Shown: positions 16,076 through 23,674 of the stretch, one piece after another | How the letters are laid out: every line of letters begins with the position of its first letter | Numbering within the stretch: position 1 is the first letter of the stretch | From: a virus | Reading direction: 5' to 3' (one strand) | Virus record (IMG/VR): IMGVR_UViG_3300037245_000888 | Location: 1-64,000 of that record | Length of the DNA: 64,000 bases | Notes under the pieces: generated by a model | What the model was told of the DNA's origin: nothing | Database searches by the model: none | Seen by the model: only the letters and a program-made list of their open reading frames with translations | Translations under genes and position numbers: made by a program

Positions 16076-16435
16076 ATGGAAAATAAGCTATTTGAACAAA
16101 TGCAAAATATTATTAAAAATGAATCACTACATGGTACTATTGTTCTATTGGATAATAAAGAAGATCGAGGAATAGGTAAAACTTCTAGCATTTCTATGTT
16201 AGCAGACATATATCAGTTAAAAGTAGGTAAGAAACATAACTATCCAGAATGTGGAATAAAGCTAAATACCAATGAAGATTATTATGCAGGTAAAATATAT
16301 AACTCTGAGGATATGTATATACTGGACGAAGGATTCACATTAAACGAAGTTAACATTTTGAAGAAGTATTATAATATCATATTTGCATTGGTTAATGTTA
16401 ATCAACTTAATGGATTTGTTATGGTTGAAAAATAA
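16076..16435 (+). CDS. Small P-loop ATPase-like protein (119 aa)
   Basis: AAAAGGAGTAAAC precedes the ATG. DRGIGKTSSIS (about residues 31-41) fits a Walker A loop, and MYILDEG further on fits Walker B. At 119 residues it is far shorter than usual AAA or RecA-type ATPases, so it may be a minimal NTP-binding domain or a decayed remnant. It follows a membrane protein and ends at the terminator 16444. Confidence 0.7.
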   Translation: MENKLFEQMQNIIKNESLHGTIVLLDNKEDRGIGKTSSISMLADIYQLKVGKKHNYPECGIKLNTNEDYYAGKIYNSEDMYILDEGFTLNEVNILKKYYNIIFALVNVNQLNGFVMVEK

Positions 16436-16443
16436 TAATAAGT

Positions 16444-16474
16444 AAAGTTAGTCTTAAATGATTAGCTTTATTTT
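16444..16474 (+). terminator. Rho-independent terminator
   Basis: AAAGTTAGTC and GATTAGCTTT pair over 10 bp (two wobbles) with a TTAAAT loop, followed by ATTTTATT. This is the last signal before the 2.2-kb gene-free region. Confidence 0.75.
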
Positions 16475-17497
16475 ATTGTCTGGATTATACCACATACAAA
16501 ACTACCATATTTGAATAAATTAATAAGTTATATGGTGATATGCTGCTGATCATATATAAATAGATTGTTTGTTAGATATTATATAATGTTATCGATATAG
16601 ATGTTAAATAAGCTTGTGAGGATAGGCTGTGAGAGGATTTAAATGGAATGTGGATAGATAGTATCAGAATAATATAGAGTGGATTGTATAGGGTTATAGA
16701 GCTGTTTAAATAGGTTAGTTAGTTTAGTAACTAAGTGATATAGTATATAGTCTGAGTTAGATATGTTGGAAATACTGGATTGTTATGGTCTGTGGTATGG
16801 AAATATGATGGAGTGGGTAGAAATGTGGATTTGTTACTTATATTTGGATAATGTGAATATATGTTGGAATGTGTTAGATATAGTGTTAATATGTGTTAAT
16901 GATGTGTGAGTATATGGTAAATAGAAGGTAATAAGGTGTAAATGGAAGGATGTGGGAATAGAGTGGTATATGAATGGAAGGTAGTGATAGTAATTGTTCG
17001 GAGAGTATGTATATGTTAAATATAGTGATTAGGATAGGGTAGAATGATAGTTATTAGGATTATGGTGTAATTGTATAGGATGGGTATAGATATAGTGTGA
17101 GAGGGTAAATTTGAGGTTATGTAGGGTGTGATGGATATTGTAGTAGTGTGTTGGGAATATTCGTGTGATAAAAGTAGATTTGATTGTTTGGATTAATATG
17201 ATTAGTAGGGAATTATTGGAATATTGTATAGTTGAGATAGTATTGTTATATTGTGATCTGGATTGATATGTAGTGATATAGGATATGAAACGCTAAAAAT
17301 TTTAGAAAAAATAATGGAAAGTTGTGTAGGGATGGGAAAGGTGAAAAAGTGTGAGATGTAAAGGTAGGGGTGGGTTGTGGGGTGATATGGATATAGTTGG
17401 ATTGAGTTGAGTAGGATGTAATGTGAATGTAATGGTATTCTGTGGAACAGTTATGGAATAGTCTACTTAGTAAATCTGGGCGAATGTCAAAGGTGGT
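16475..17497. other. Gene-free arm with almost no C on the + strand
   Basis: There is no plausible gene on either strand: stops are frequent and no ribosome site precedes an open frame. Counting by eye over 16801-17460 gives about 206 G and 8 C, an extreme positive GC skew. The octamer GTTAGATA occurs three times (16571, 16756, 16873), always in this orientation. The pattern suits unselected DNA at the end of a leading-strand-replicated arm. Confidence 0.8.
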
Positions 17498-17511
17498 AAA
17501 TATTGTAAACT
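17484..17511 (+). other. Weak dif-like (XerC/D) site candidate at the skew switch
   Basis: TATTGTAAACT (17501-17511) matches 9 of 11 bases of the Bacillus-type XerD half-site TTATGTAAACT. The preceding 11-bp half matches poorly (about 5 of 11). The wider GGTGGTAAA...TAAACTACC is an imperfect palindrome. What makes it notable is that it lies exactly where G-rich sequence gives way to C-rich. Tentative. Confidence 0.3.
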
Positions 17512-18596
17512 ACCCCCTATCCCTTGCCATTGGTAGATTCTGGATAATATGGAAAATTATATTATATATTCAATATGACAATTAAGTAATCCCAACGATC
17601 CCAGAAACATCCTAATATATGTCAGCTACTTCACATAATATGGTATTATGTAACTTCAATATTAATCTCATTATGAGACTGATAACAACTGATCCAGCAG
17701 CAATATACCATAAATTACCATATTATCAATTAATAGATAAATCTCCTAATATCTACCATATAATAGATAAATCAACATATTATCCATATTATGCCATATC
17801 CTACCCATATTTTACCATTTTCCATTATTTTACATTAATTGTTAGTTTCGCCCAATATTCGGCATACCTCGTTATACGAGCTTTCTTATAACACTAAGAA
17901 TGTACTTATCAATTGATAACTATAATTTCATCTAACTACCCCACTAACAAATAATCCTATCTAACTATTTAATTAATATTAACCTTATATCATATCTATC
18001 TAACTATATATAAATTATCAAACCAATTAGAATATCATCTAACTGTATCACTATATCACCTATGTTAGACTGCTATCTAACTACCATATTATACTTATCA
18101 TTTGACAACTATATCCAATCACCACCACTATACTAAGTATATACAATGTATATACAATCATCCCATATGATCCCATATGATCCCATCCCATAACATAAAA
18201 CAATACCTATACCAAACTTATGTTACAACTATTATTCATGTTATAGGATCATATAGGATCAATCACTCACATATAACACCAATCAACCATATCCTACTAT
18301 ATCGCCTGTATTCCCTCTCTATTCAATTATACATAACATGCTATCAATAACACCAATAACTAAATAACTATCAATATACCTTACACCTATGTTATATCAA
18401 CGCTTATGCATGATATACAATACCTATCTTATTATAGCTACCATATAACAGGATCACTATATTATAATATATACTGTTAACGTCTTATAAACTACCTGTA
18501 ATCCCTTTACAATCTAATCAATACAATAACGCCTTAATAACATAGTAATCACCTTACAACCCTATATAATGCTATACATAACCTAATCCAAGACAA
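17512..18596. other. Gene-free arm with few G on the + strand
   Basis: Mirror image of the preceding arm: over 17941-18360 I count about 101 C and 19 G. No gene is supported. It contains five copies of ATCTAACT at 17930, 17959, 17998, 18037 and 18075 (spacing 29, 39, 39, 38 bp). Three of them extend to TATCTAAC, the reverse complement of the GTTAGATA octamer of the other arm. Confidence 0.8.
18130..18186. repeat. Short tandem repeats in the C-rich arm
   Basis: GTATATACAAT occurs twice in tandem, then TCCCATATGA twice in tandem followed by a partial third copy (TCCCAT). These are simple repeats without evident coding role. Confidence 0.6.
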
Positions 18597-18626
18597 TAAA
18601 AAAAAGAATACCATTTCTGATATTCT
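18597..18626 (-). terminator. Strong minus-strand terminator
   Basis: Read on the minus strand: AGAATATCA, GAAA loop, TGGTATTCT (9 bp, one wobble) and eight T. It ends the leftward gene block before the gene-free C-rich arm. Confidence 0.85.
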
Positions 18627-18641
18627 AATATTAACTTTATT

Positions 18642-19097
18642 CTATTTATTGAAATACTTTTCTACTATTAATTCACACATACCGAACCCAAATCCTTCAC
18701 CACAAACAATTTTATATTTTTTATTAAAGAAGTCAGACACCTTTTCACTTGAACCATAATTGGTATAATCATTATCTTTTCCATATACAACCCAACTCCA
18801 AGCACCGCCACTTAATTGATGAGTACCAGCGTATGTCCTTTCAATAACAGGGAATAAATCAAGGTTTTCACATTCCTTTAATATCTTAACTAATTTTATA
18901 GCATTTTTTGTTATGCCATACCTTTGATTACAATATCTAAATGCATGATAATTTAATAATATTCTTCTATCCCATTCGCCAGTCAAATAGTTATCTCTAA
19001 CCCATTTTACTAATACTTCATCACTTTTATTAAATGATATTCTTAAATCCCTTAAAAGGTAATCAAGTGCTAAACTAACAGGGTAATTATTATTCAT
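18642..19097 (-). CDS. Unknown protein (151 aa)
   Basis: The ATG overlaps the upstream stop by 8 nt behind AAGGAGACTTTAAAA. The product is soluble with a helical first half and a Gly/aromatic-rich middle (HQLSGGAWSWVVYGKDN). No family recognised. Last gene of the leftward block. Confidence 0.8.
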   Translation of the reverse strand: MNNNYPVSLALDYLLRDLRISFNKSDEVLVKWVRDNYLTGEWDRRILLNYHAFRYCNQRYGITKNAIKLVKILKECENLDLFPVIERTYAGTHQLSGGAWSWVVYGKDNDYTNYGSSEKVSDFFNKKYKIVCGEGFGFGMCELIVEKYFNK

Positions 19098-19560
19098 TTT
19101 TAAAGTCTCCTTCTATAATTGTATAGTCTTCTTCATCTTCAATAGTCCACTCTAAATCGCATATATCTCTAATATCAGCCCATTTAGTATGCTTTTCATT
19201 TTCCCATATAACTATAAATTTTTCTGGCATTTCTTGATTAAAGAAGTTTAAAGCAACTTTCATAATTTTATCATTTAAAGCTTTTTTCTTTTGTTCATCT
19301 GTTTTCTTTACTGTTTTAACTTCTATCATAACAACATTATCAGAATCTACATGTTGAAATAAATCTTTATCGTCAATTACTAACCAAGTAGGAATATATA
19401 AATCATTGTCAATCTCTTTAGTCAAACTCATAGCTACATATGAGAAATACTCTTTTTTATTCGAATACAAGATACTGTTATTTTCTCCAACTTTAAAACC
19501 ATATGCTTTATCAGTAGTAATATAACTATTTCTGTTTACTTTATAAAACGCTTTTTTCAT
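19090..19560 (-). CDS. Unknown protein (156 aa)
   Basis: AAAGGAGTTCATC precedes the ATG. Residues VVMIEVKTVKKTDEQ and a preceding acidic strand recall the E-x-K part of PD-(D/E)XK folds, but the complete nuclease signature is not visible, so I leave it unassigned. It is the first gene after the palindrome-flanked promoter at 19617-19645. Confidence 0.75.
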   Translation of the reverse strand: MKKAFYKVNRNSYITTDKAYGFKVGENNSILYSNKKEYFSYVAMSLTKEIDNDLYIPTWLVIDDKDLFQHVDSDNVVMIEVKTVKKTDEQKKKALNDKIMKVALNFFNQEMPEKFIVIWENEKHTKWADIRDICDLEWTIEDEEDYTIIEGDFKNE

Positions 19561-19601
19561 GATGAACTCCTTTATAGTTGTTTTGTTTCCTTCTATTAAA
19601 T

Positions 19602-19620
19602 TACTTGCTTAACGCAAGTA
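19602..19620. promoter_or_regulatory. Operator-like palindrome over a -10 element
   Basis: TACTTGC (19602-19608), five bases, then GCAAGTA (19614-19620): perfect 7-bp arms overlapping the -10 and start region of the minus promoter. A further ACTTGC half-site lies at 19661. This is a repressor-like arrangement. Confidence 0.6.
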
Positions 19621-19645
19621 TAATCCTATATTATTAGTTTGTCAA
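19617..19645 (-). promoter_or_regulatory. Minus-strand sigma-A-type promoter
   Basis: On the minus strand TTGACA (19645-19640), a 17-nt spacer and TATACT (19622-19617). It serves 19560-18642 and is probably controlled through the overlapping palindrome. Confidence 0.8.
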
Positions 19646-19808
19646 GTATATAACATTAACTTGCATAATAATTAATATAAACGTATTATATCCAATTTAT
19701 TACATTTATAAGATCATCTATCATATAACTCTATATATCACTTCATAATCAATCTATAACCAACCTAATACAATAACAACCATCATCAGGCAAACCCTCT
19801 CACAACGT

Positions 19809-19855
19809 AAAAATAGAGCCATACAATATCATTATGATACCATACGACTCTATTT
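19809..19855 (-). terminator. Minus-strand terminator
   Basis: AAATAGAG (19811-19818) and CTCTATTT (19848-19855) pair, and the T run is read on the minus strand. It follows the gene ending at 19860. The remaining gap 19646-19808 is C-rich with nothing recognisable. Confidence 0.7.
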
Positions 19856-19859
19856 ATAT

Positions 19860-20162
19860 TTACCATTTCTCGCATCTACTACCATGTCGAGTATTATAAT
19901 TATTACAATTTATAAAAGTACAAAATAATCTAGTGTCAAACTTTCCCTCAATTCCATCGTCACATATTACAGTTATCTTATCAGGATAAGACGTTAATCT
20001 AATCCATTTATAATTATTACCCTTTGTAAGTCTTTTTTCATTTGATACACATTTTATAAACTTTGTTTTATCTAATGGATGTATCCCTGTTATTGAGAAA
20101 GAACGATTATATTTTTCTAATTCATAGTTTAAATTACCATTACAAATCACATTAGAAACCAT
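19860..20162 (-). CDS. Unknown protein (100 aa)
   Basis: AGGAGGAAATAAG precedes the ATG. The product is basic, Asn- and Cys-containing, and strand-rich (KWIRLTSYPDKITVICDDG). No family recognised. Confidence 0.75.
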   Translation of the reverse strand: MVSNVICNGNLNYELEKYNRSFSITGIHPLDKTKFIKCVSNEKRLTKGNNYKWIRLTSYPDKITVICDDGIEGKFDTRLFCTFINCNNYNTRHGSRCEKW

Positions 20163-20173
20163 CTTATTTCCTC

Positions 20174-20449
20174 CTAATATTTTTTACATTTTCCAAGTAT
20201 CTCACATAGCATTATTGGTTCAATTTTATTATATCCTAACTTATCAGCACATTCATTCGATACAATCAAACCATCACTATATAAATCAAATGATGATAAG
20301 TCAACACAATCCCAGACATGCTTATTAACTTTATTATATCCTATTATACGTCTACCATTAAACCAAAAGTCATATTTTGAGGTTCTCAATATCATATTTT
20401 TATTTTTAAGTAAATACATCATACAATTAATAGTTCCTTTTAAATTCAT
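20174..20449 (-). CDS. Unknown protein (91 aa)
   Basis: AAAGGAGGTGGGAACT precedes ATG 20449. The in-frame GTG nine bases upstream overlaps the ribosome site and is less likely. The product is beta-rich and basic with several Cys. It overlaps the upstream gene by 23 nt. Confidence 0.7.
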   Translation of the reverse strand: MNLKGTINCMMYLLKNKNMILRTSKYDFWFNGRRIIGYNKVNKHVWDCVDLSSFDLYSDGLIVSNECADKLGYNKIEPIMLCEILGKCKKY

Positions 20450-20753
20450 AGTTCCCACCTCCTTTCTGATTTACTTTTCTTTTATTTCCATCCATATCAC
20501 CTATACGAGATAATAAACTTTCTTCTTTCATTAGTTCCCATAATTTATTTTTTAATCCTATTTCATTTCTACCACTTACACTAATATTCATTTTAACTTT
20601 TTTATAAAAACATGTCCAAACGTATCCTGTTATTTTACCTTTATATTTTAATACTATTCTTTCTATTTTGTAATTATCTACGCTATATATTAAAATTGAT
20701 TTTCCTAAATATCGGTTATATGCTCCAATATTAATATTATATCTAATATTCAT
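20427..20753 (-). CDS. Unknown basic protein (108 aa)
   Basis: I use ATG 20753 (GGAAGG about 11 nt upstream). An in-frame ATG at 20762 is possible. Beta-strand-rich N-terminal two thirds and a Lys/Arg/Gly-rich tail (DGNKRKVNQKGGGNYEFKR). No family recognised. First gene after the promoter at 20802. Confidence 0.7.
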   Translation of the reverse strand: MNIRYNINIGAYNRYLGKSILIYSVDNYKIERIVLKYKGKITGYVWTCFYKKVKMNISVSGRNEIGLKNKLWELMKEESLLSRIGDMDGNKRKVNQKGGGNYEFKRNY

Positions 20754-20801
20754 AATTCCCATATCCTTCCAATCGATACCAACTAACTTATATCATCTAT
20801 T

Positions 20802-20830
20802 ATACTATACCTATTATATATAAATGTCAA
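20802..20830 (-). promoter_or_regulatory. Minus-strand sigma-A-type promoter
   Basis: On the minus strand TTGACA (20830-20825), a 17-nt spacer and TAGTAT (20807-20802). The gap 20831-21114 to its right is C-rich, gene-free, and holds nothing else I can name. Confidence 0.8.
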
Positions 20831-21114
20831 TAACTATTTAAAGAAATACCTTAATCAATACACCACCTAATCAATCCCCTATATTCCCATAACCATTCCA
20901 CTCACTAAAACCCTATACAATCCCACTACAACGCCTTATAATCAATTAACACTATTATCCCTATGTTATCGTATTACCCTATCAATTATAAACCCTTACA
21001 AAGCCATTTAATAAGATATGATTATCAATTTATACATTCAGCAGCCAACCACCTAAATTTTACCATATTGCAGCTAAGCATATAATAGACATATTAATAG
21101 GATCAATCCTAACG

Positions 21115-21147
21115 TAAAAAAGAACCCTATATAATAATAGAGTTCTT
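21115..21147 (-). terminator. Strong minus-strand terminator
   Basis: On the minus strand AAGAACTCTAT, a TATTAT loop, ATAGGGTTCTT (11 bp, one wobble) and six T. It ends the operon 25087-21157. Confidence 0.85.
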
Positions 21148-21156
21148 AAGTTTGAT

Positions 21157-21306
21157 TTATAACATTGCTTTAATTTCTTCTCTTAATCTTTCAACAACAC
21201 CAGCCCAATATTTTAAACCGTGAAAATTTACTGACACATTCTCATTTTCTAAAATCGCTAATACTGCATTTTTTGCCTCTTCTAATTCTTCAAATAACTT
21301 ACTCAT
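21157..21306 (-). CDS. Helical mini-protein (49 aa)
   Basis: ATG 21306 lies behind GGAGTGTATGAG. The product is an acidic helix (LFEELEEAKNAVLAILENE) followed by a second helix with a Trp. No family recognised. It is the last gene before the terminator. Confidence 0.65.
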   Translation of the reverse strand: MSKLFEELEEAKNAVLAILENENVSVNFHGLKYWAGVVERLREEIKAML

Positions 21307-21353
21307 CTCATACACTCCAATCATATTATAGTTAGTTTCATTTATTTTAATTA

Positions 21354-21725
21354 CTATTTAAGTAATATATCGGTGATCCCCTCAAATGCTTCATGAACAC
21401 CAAAACCATTAAATATTATTGTATTCAATTCTACAAGACTACCATCCCAACTTGATTCATCAAGACCAAACATTTTTCTAATCTCATCACTCATAATAAT
21501 ATCACCACAAGTTAATACTAAACTTAATACTGCACAATCTGTTTTAACACCAAAATGAGTGAATTTCTCATTTACAGGTTTTTCAGTAATGTCCCAACCT
21601 AATTCATCTATTCTATTAATGATTGCGTTCACTGCTAAATTTACCCCAACCTTATCAGACATACCCATATAAGTCGGATGATACAAAACTTGTTCTAATT
21701 CCTTTACGATATTAATATTTTTCAT
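21354..21725 (-). CDS. Unknown protein (123 aa)
   Basis: AAGGAGGTATTTAAA precedes the ATG. Soluble, acidic, mainly helical (VNLAVNAIINRIDELGW). No family recognised. Confidence 0.75.
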   Translation of the reverse strand: MKNINIVKELEQVLYHPTYMGMSDKVGVNLAVNAIINRIDELGWDITEKPVNEKFTHFGVKTDCAVLSLVLTCGDIIMSDEIRKMFGLDESSWDGSLVELNTIIFNGFGVHEAFEGITDILLK

Positions 21726-21776
21726 TTTAAATACCTCCTTAGTATTTATAGTTAGTTAACTACTTCACTCACTCAT

Positions 21777-21980
21777 CTAATGTAAAACAATATCATAGTT
21801 ATTTTCTACCTCAATTATAGCTTTAATACTTGCGTGATCCTTCCATTTTAAAGATATATCACTACCTAAATGAAAGCATTCACAAGGTAACATATTTTTA
21901 ATTATATATCTTAAACTTACAACCATATCATGCGACTCGACTTGTTTTACATATATTTTTAATAGATGCTTAAAAGTCAT
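21777..21980 (-). CDS. Unknown protein (67 aa)
   Basis: AAGGAGATGAAGAAA immediately precedes ATG 21980. A longer in-frame reading to 22073 overlaps the neighbour without a ribosome site and is rejected. Alpha/beta, with an LPCECFHLG stretch containing two Cys and a His. Function unknown. Confidence 0.7.
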   Translation of the reverse strand: MTFKHLLKIYVKQVESHDMVVSLRYIIKNMLPCECFHLGSDISLKWKDHASIKAIIEVENNYDIVLH

Positions 21981-21993
21981 TTTCTTCATCTCC

Positions 21994-22296
21994 TTAATTA
22001 GAATAACATTTTGAAAGTTTAGGTACAAACATATTAATAAAACAAAAGTTTCGTCTATCAATAAATATTTCAATTCCCATTACGTCATGTTTAAAGTCAT
22101 AGCTATCAGCGTTTAATAACTCATATAATTTTAAATTAAACTCACTATGAGCCAGAAGTAAATCCATTGATAAACCTTTTATATCATTATCCAATTTACA
22201 ATCTTTTAAAATTCTTAATGCTATCTTTTTAATCAATTCTAATGTATTGTTATCCACGTTTAAAAAATCATATTTATCTTTAATTTTGTCACTCAT
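21994..22296 (-). CDS. Unknown protein (100 aa)
   Basis: GGAGGTATAAACA precedes the ATG. Helical, Leu/Lys/Asp-rich, soluble. No family recognised. Confidence 0.75.
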   Translation of the reverse strand: MSDKIKDKYDFLNVDNNTLELIKKIALRILKDCKLDNDIKGLSMDLLLAHSEFNLKLYELLNADSYDFKHDVMGIEIFIDRRNFCFINMFVPKLSKCYSN

Positions 22297-22322
22297 TGTT
22301 TATACCTCCAATTTTATAGTGT

Positions 22323-22403
22323 TCAATTATTCTTAATCTCACAACAAACAATAATCACAAATGGTATTAATATAATCAATCCCATAAGTATTATACATTT
22401 CAT
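22323..22403 (-). CDS. Membrane micro-peptide (26 aa)
   Basis: ATG 22403 lies behind GTGAGGTATAGAGT. Residues MKCIILMGLIILIPFVIIVC form one membrane span with a short charged tail. It sits between two well-supported genes with no room for another. Moderately supported. Confidence 0.5.
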   Translation of the reverse strand: MKCIILMGLIILIPFVIIVCCEIKNN

Positions 22404-22406
22404 ACT

Positions 22407-22904
22407 CTATACCTCACAATCCTTTACATTATCAAAATACAGTTTAAAATCCACTATCAAACTATTTACAATATCTAAATCCAGCTTATCAAATAACAAT
22501 TGTCTCCACTCAAAACATATTGTATCGATATCGCCTGTTAATCTATTCTCTAGCATTTCGAGAGGTGTAAATACTTCACTAACGCATAGATGATTAATAT
22601 TATATATATAACAAATATCTTGTATATACTCGTTATCGGGATAATCAATTTTAGCTTGATCCACTAGTTGAATATATAAGTCTTTAAATGTCATGCTAGT
22701 GTCAAATCTCACAATTTTAAAAGGTGCTTTCGTCTCATCATAATCAAACTTGCTAATCTCGAATACTGTTTGATCCATTTTAAAACTCATGTAATCATTT
22801 TTAACTTGTTCAATTGTCTCATGTGAATGTATATTAATTACAATAAAGCTACAATATTTATGATTCTTTTTAGTGTAGAAATTTATACAATAATATTTAC
22901 TCAT
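22407..22904 (-). CDS. Unknown protein (165 aa)
   Basis: AAGGTAGGTATATAAA precedes the ATG. Soluble alpha/beta protein with a strand-rich start (YYCINFYTKKNHKYCSFIVI) and an acidic helical C-terminal half. No family recognised. Confidence 0.75.
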   Translation of the reverse strand: MSKYYCINFYTKKNHKYCSFIVINIHSHETIEQVKNDYMSFKMDQTVFEISKFDYDETKAPFKIVRFDTSMTFKDLYIQLVDQAKIDYPDNEYIQDICYIYNINHLCVSEVFTPLEMLENRLTGDIDTICFEWRQLLFDKLDLDIVNSLIVDFKLYFDNVKDCEV

Positions 22905-22938
22905 TTTATATACCTACCTTCATATTTACATAAGTTGT

Positions 22939-23049
22939 TTAAACTATACCTATTACTATCATTCCAATCGGTAAACATATAATAATACATATGCTTACTT
23001 TTGTGTCTGCTGATAATTTCTTGATCCTATTAACCAATTTATTAATCAT
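22939..23049 (-). CDS. Membrane micro-protein (36 aa)
   Basis: ATG 23049 lies one base after the stop of the gene at 23051-23191 (TAAGATG), with no separate ribosome site, so it would rely on coupled re-initiation. A basic N-terminus and a hydrophobic C-terminus (ICIIICLPIGMIVIGIV) predict one span. Confidence 0.45.
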   Translation of the reverse strand: MINKLVNRIKKLSADTKVSICIIICLPIGMIVIGIV

Positions 23050-23050
23050 C

Positions 23051-23191
23051 TTATAATACTTTAGTAATATACGTCATACATTCATCATATGAACCACTTT
23101 TCAATAATGCATCTGTATTGCTATATACATAACTTTTACCGTCTTCAGTTAATATTGTAAATCTACTTACTCTAGTTTTAATTTTACTCAT
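23051..23191 (-). CDS. Mini-protein (46 aa)
   Basis: ATG 23191 lies behind GGTAGGTAATAAA. Beta-rich start (VSRFTILTEDGKSYVYSN) and helical end. Unknown function. Confidence 0.6.
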   Translation of the reverse strand: MSKIKTRVSRFTILTEDGKSYVYSNTDALLKSGSYDECMTYITKVL

Positions 23192-23223
23192 TTTATTACC
23201 TACCTTTTTATAGTTTAGTTAGT

Positions 23224-23595
23224 TTAGTTTAATACTTCAGTTTCAATTGCTTCATACTCTATTAATAGAGTGCTTTCTAGATTATCCAATGTTAAACCTT
23301 TTGCAACACTACCAAAGTTTTCAGAACTATAATAACTTACTGCATCAATAGCCTTTTGAGTATCGTTTGACATATCAGTATCACAATAGCTTTTTACATC
23401 ATCCCAATCAATCCAATCGTCAGAGATATCAATATATAAATCAAATAGTAAGTAAGTTTCTGCATCATCATCATAATTAGTTTTAAGAATATAATAACAG
23501 TCTTCTAAAGTATCTTTCTTTACTAAAATTATACCGTGCTCCAAACTAACATCACCAAAATTCTCATATCCGTTTATAACTTTTAAATCTGTCAT
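23224..23595 (-). CDS. Acidic unknown protein (123 aa)
   Basis: AAAGGAGCGTGCAAA immediately precedes ATG 23595. The in-frame ATG at 23628 lacks such a site. I count about 29 Asp/Glu in 123 residues, with Asp-rich runs (YIDISDDWIDWDD). It neighbours the even more acidic product at 23675. No family recognised. Confidence 0.75.
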   Translation of the reverse strand: MTDLKVINGYENFGDVSLEHGIILVKKDTLEDCYYILKTNYDDDAETYLLFDLYIDISDDWIDWDDVKSYCDTDMSNDTQKAIDAVSYYSSENFGSVAKGLTLDNLESTLLIEYEAIETEVLN

Positions 23596-23674
23596 TTTGC
23601 ACGCTCCTTTAATCCCTTGAAAACTCACTAAACAATTTTAGTAAGATTATGAAGGAATTAACCTTCATTGTTAA

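Noticed and set aside
16921-17460. G-quadruplex-forming potential in the G-rich arm
   Set aside because: G runs are mostly single or double, and the few GGG/GGGG runs are not grouped in four close tracts.
17461-17560. Possible hairpin telomere (protelomerase-type) at the skew switch
   Set aside because: Such telomeres need a long near-perfect palindrome. Only an imperfect dyad of about 23 bp is present and no protelomerase was seen.
17619-17891. Open frame of 90 codons in the C-rich arm
   Set aside because: No ribosome binding site, Tyr/Ile/Pro-rich low-complexity product, and the frame is open mainly because few G means few TAG/TGA stops.
18130-18186. CRISPR-like array suggested by short repeats
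   Set aside because: Repeats are 10-11 bp, in direct tandem and without spacers; no cas genes are present in the window (the RecB/Cas4-like nuclease sits in a replication operon).
19090-19560. PD-(D/E)XK nuclease in the 156-aa leftward gene
   Set aside because: An E-x-K-like strand is visible, but the preceding acid and fold context are not clear enough to claim it.
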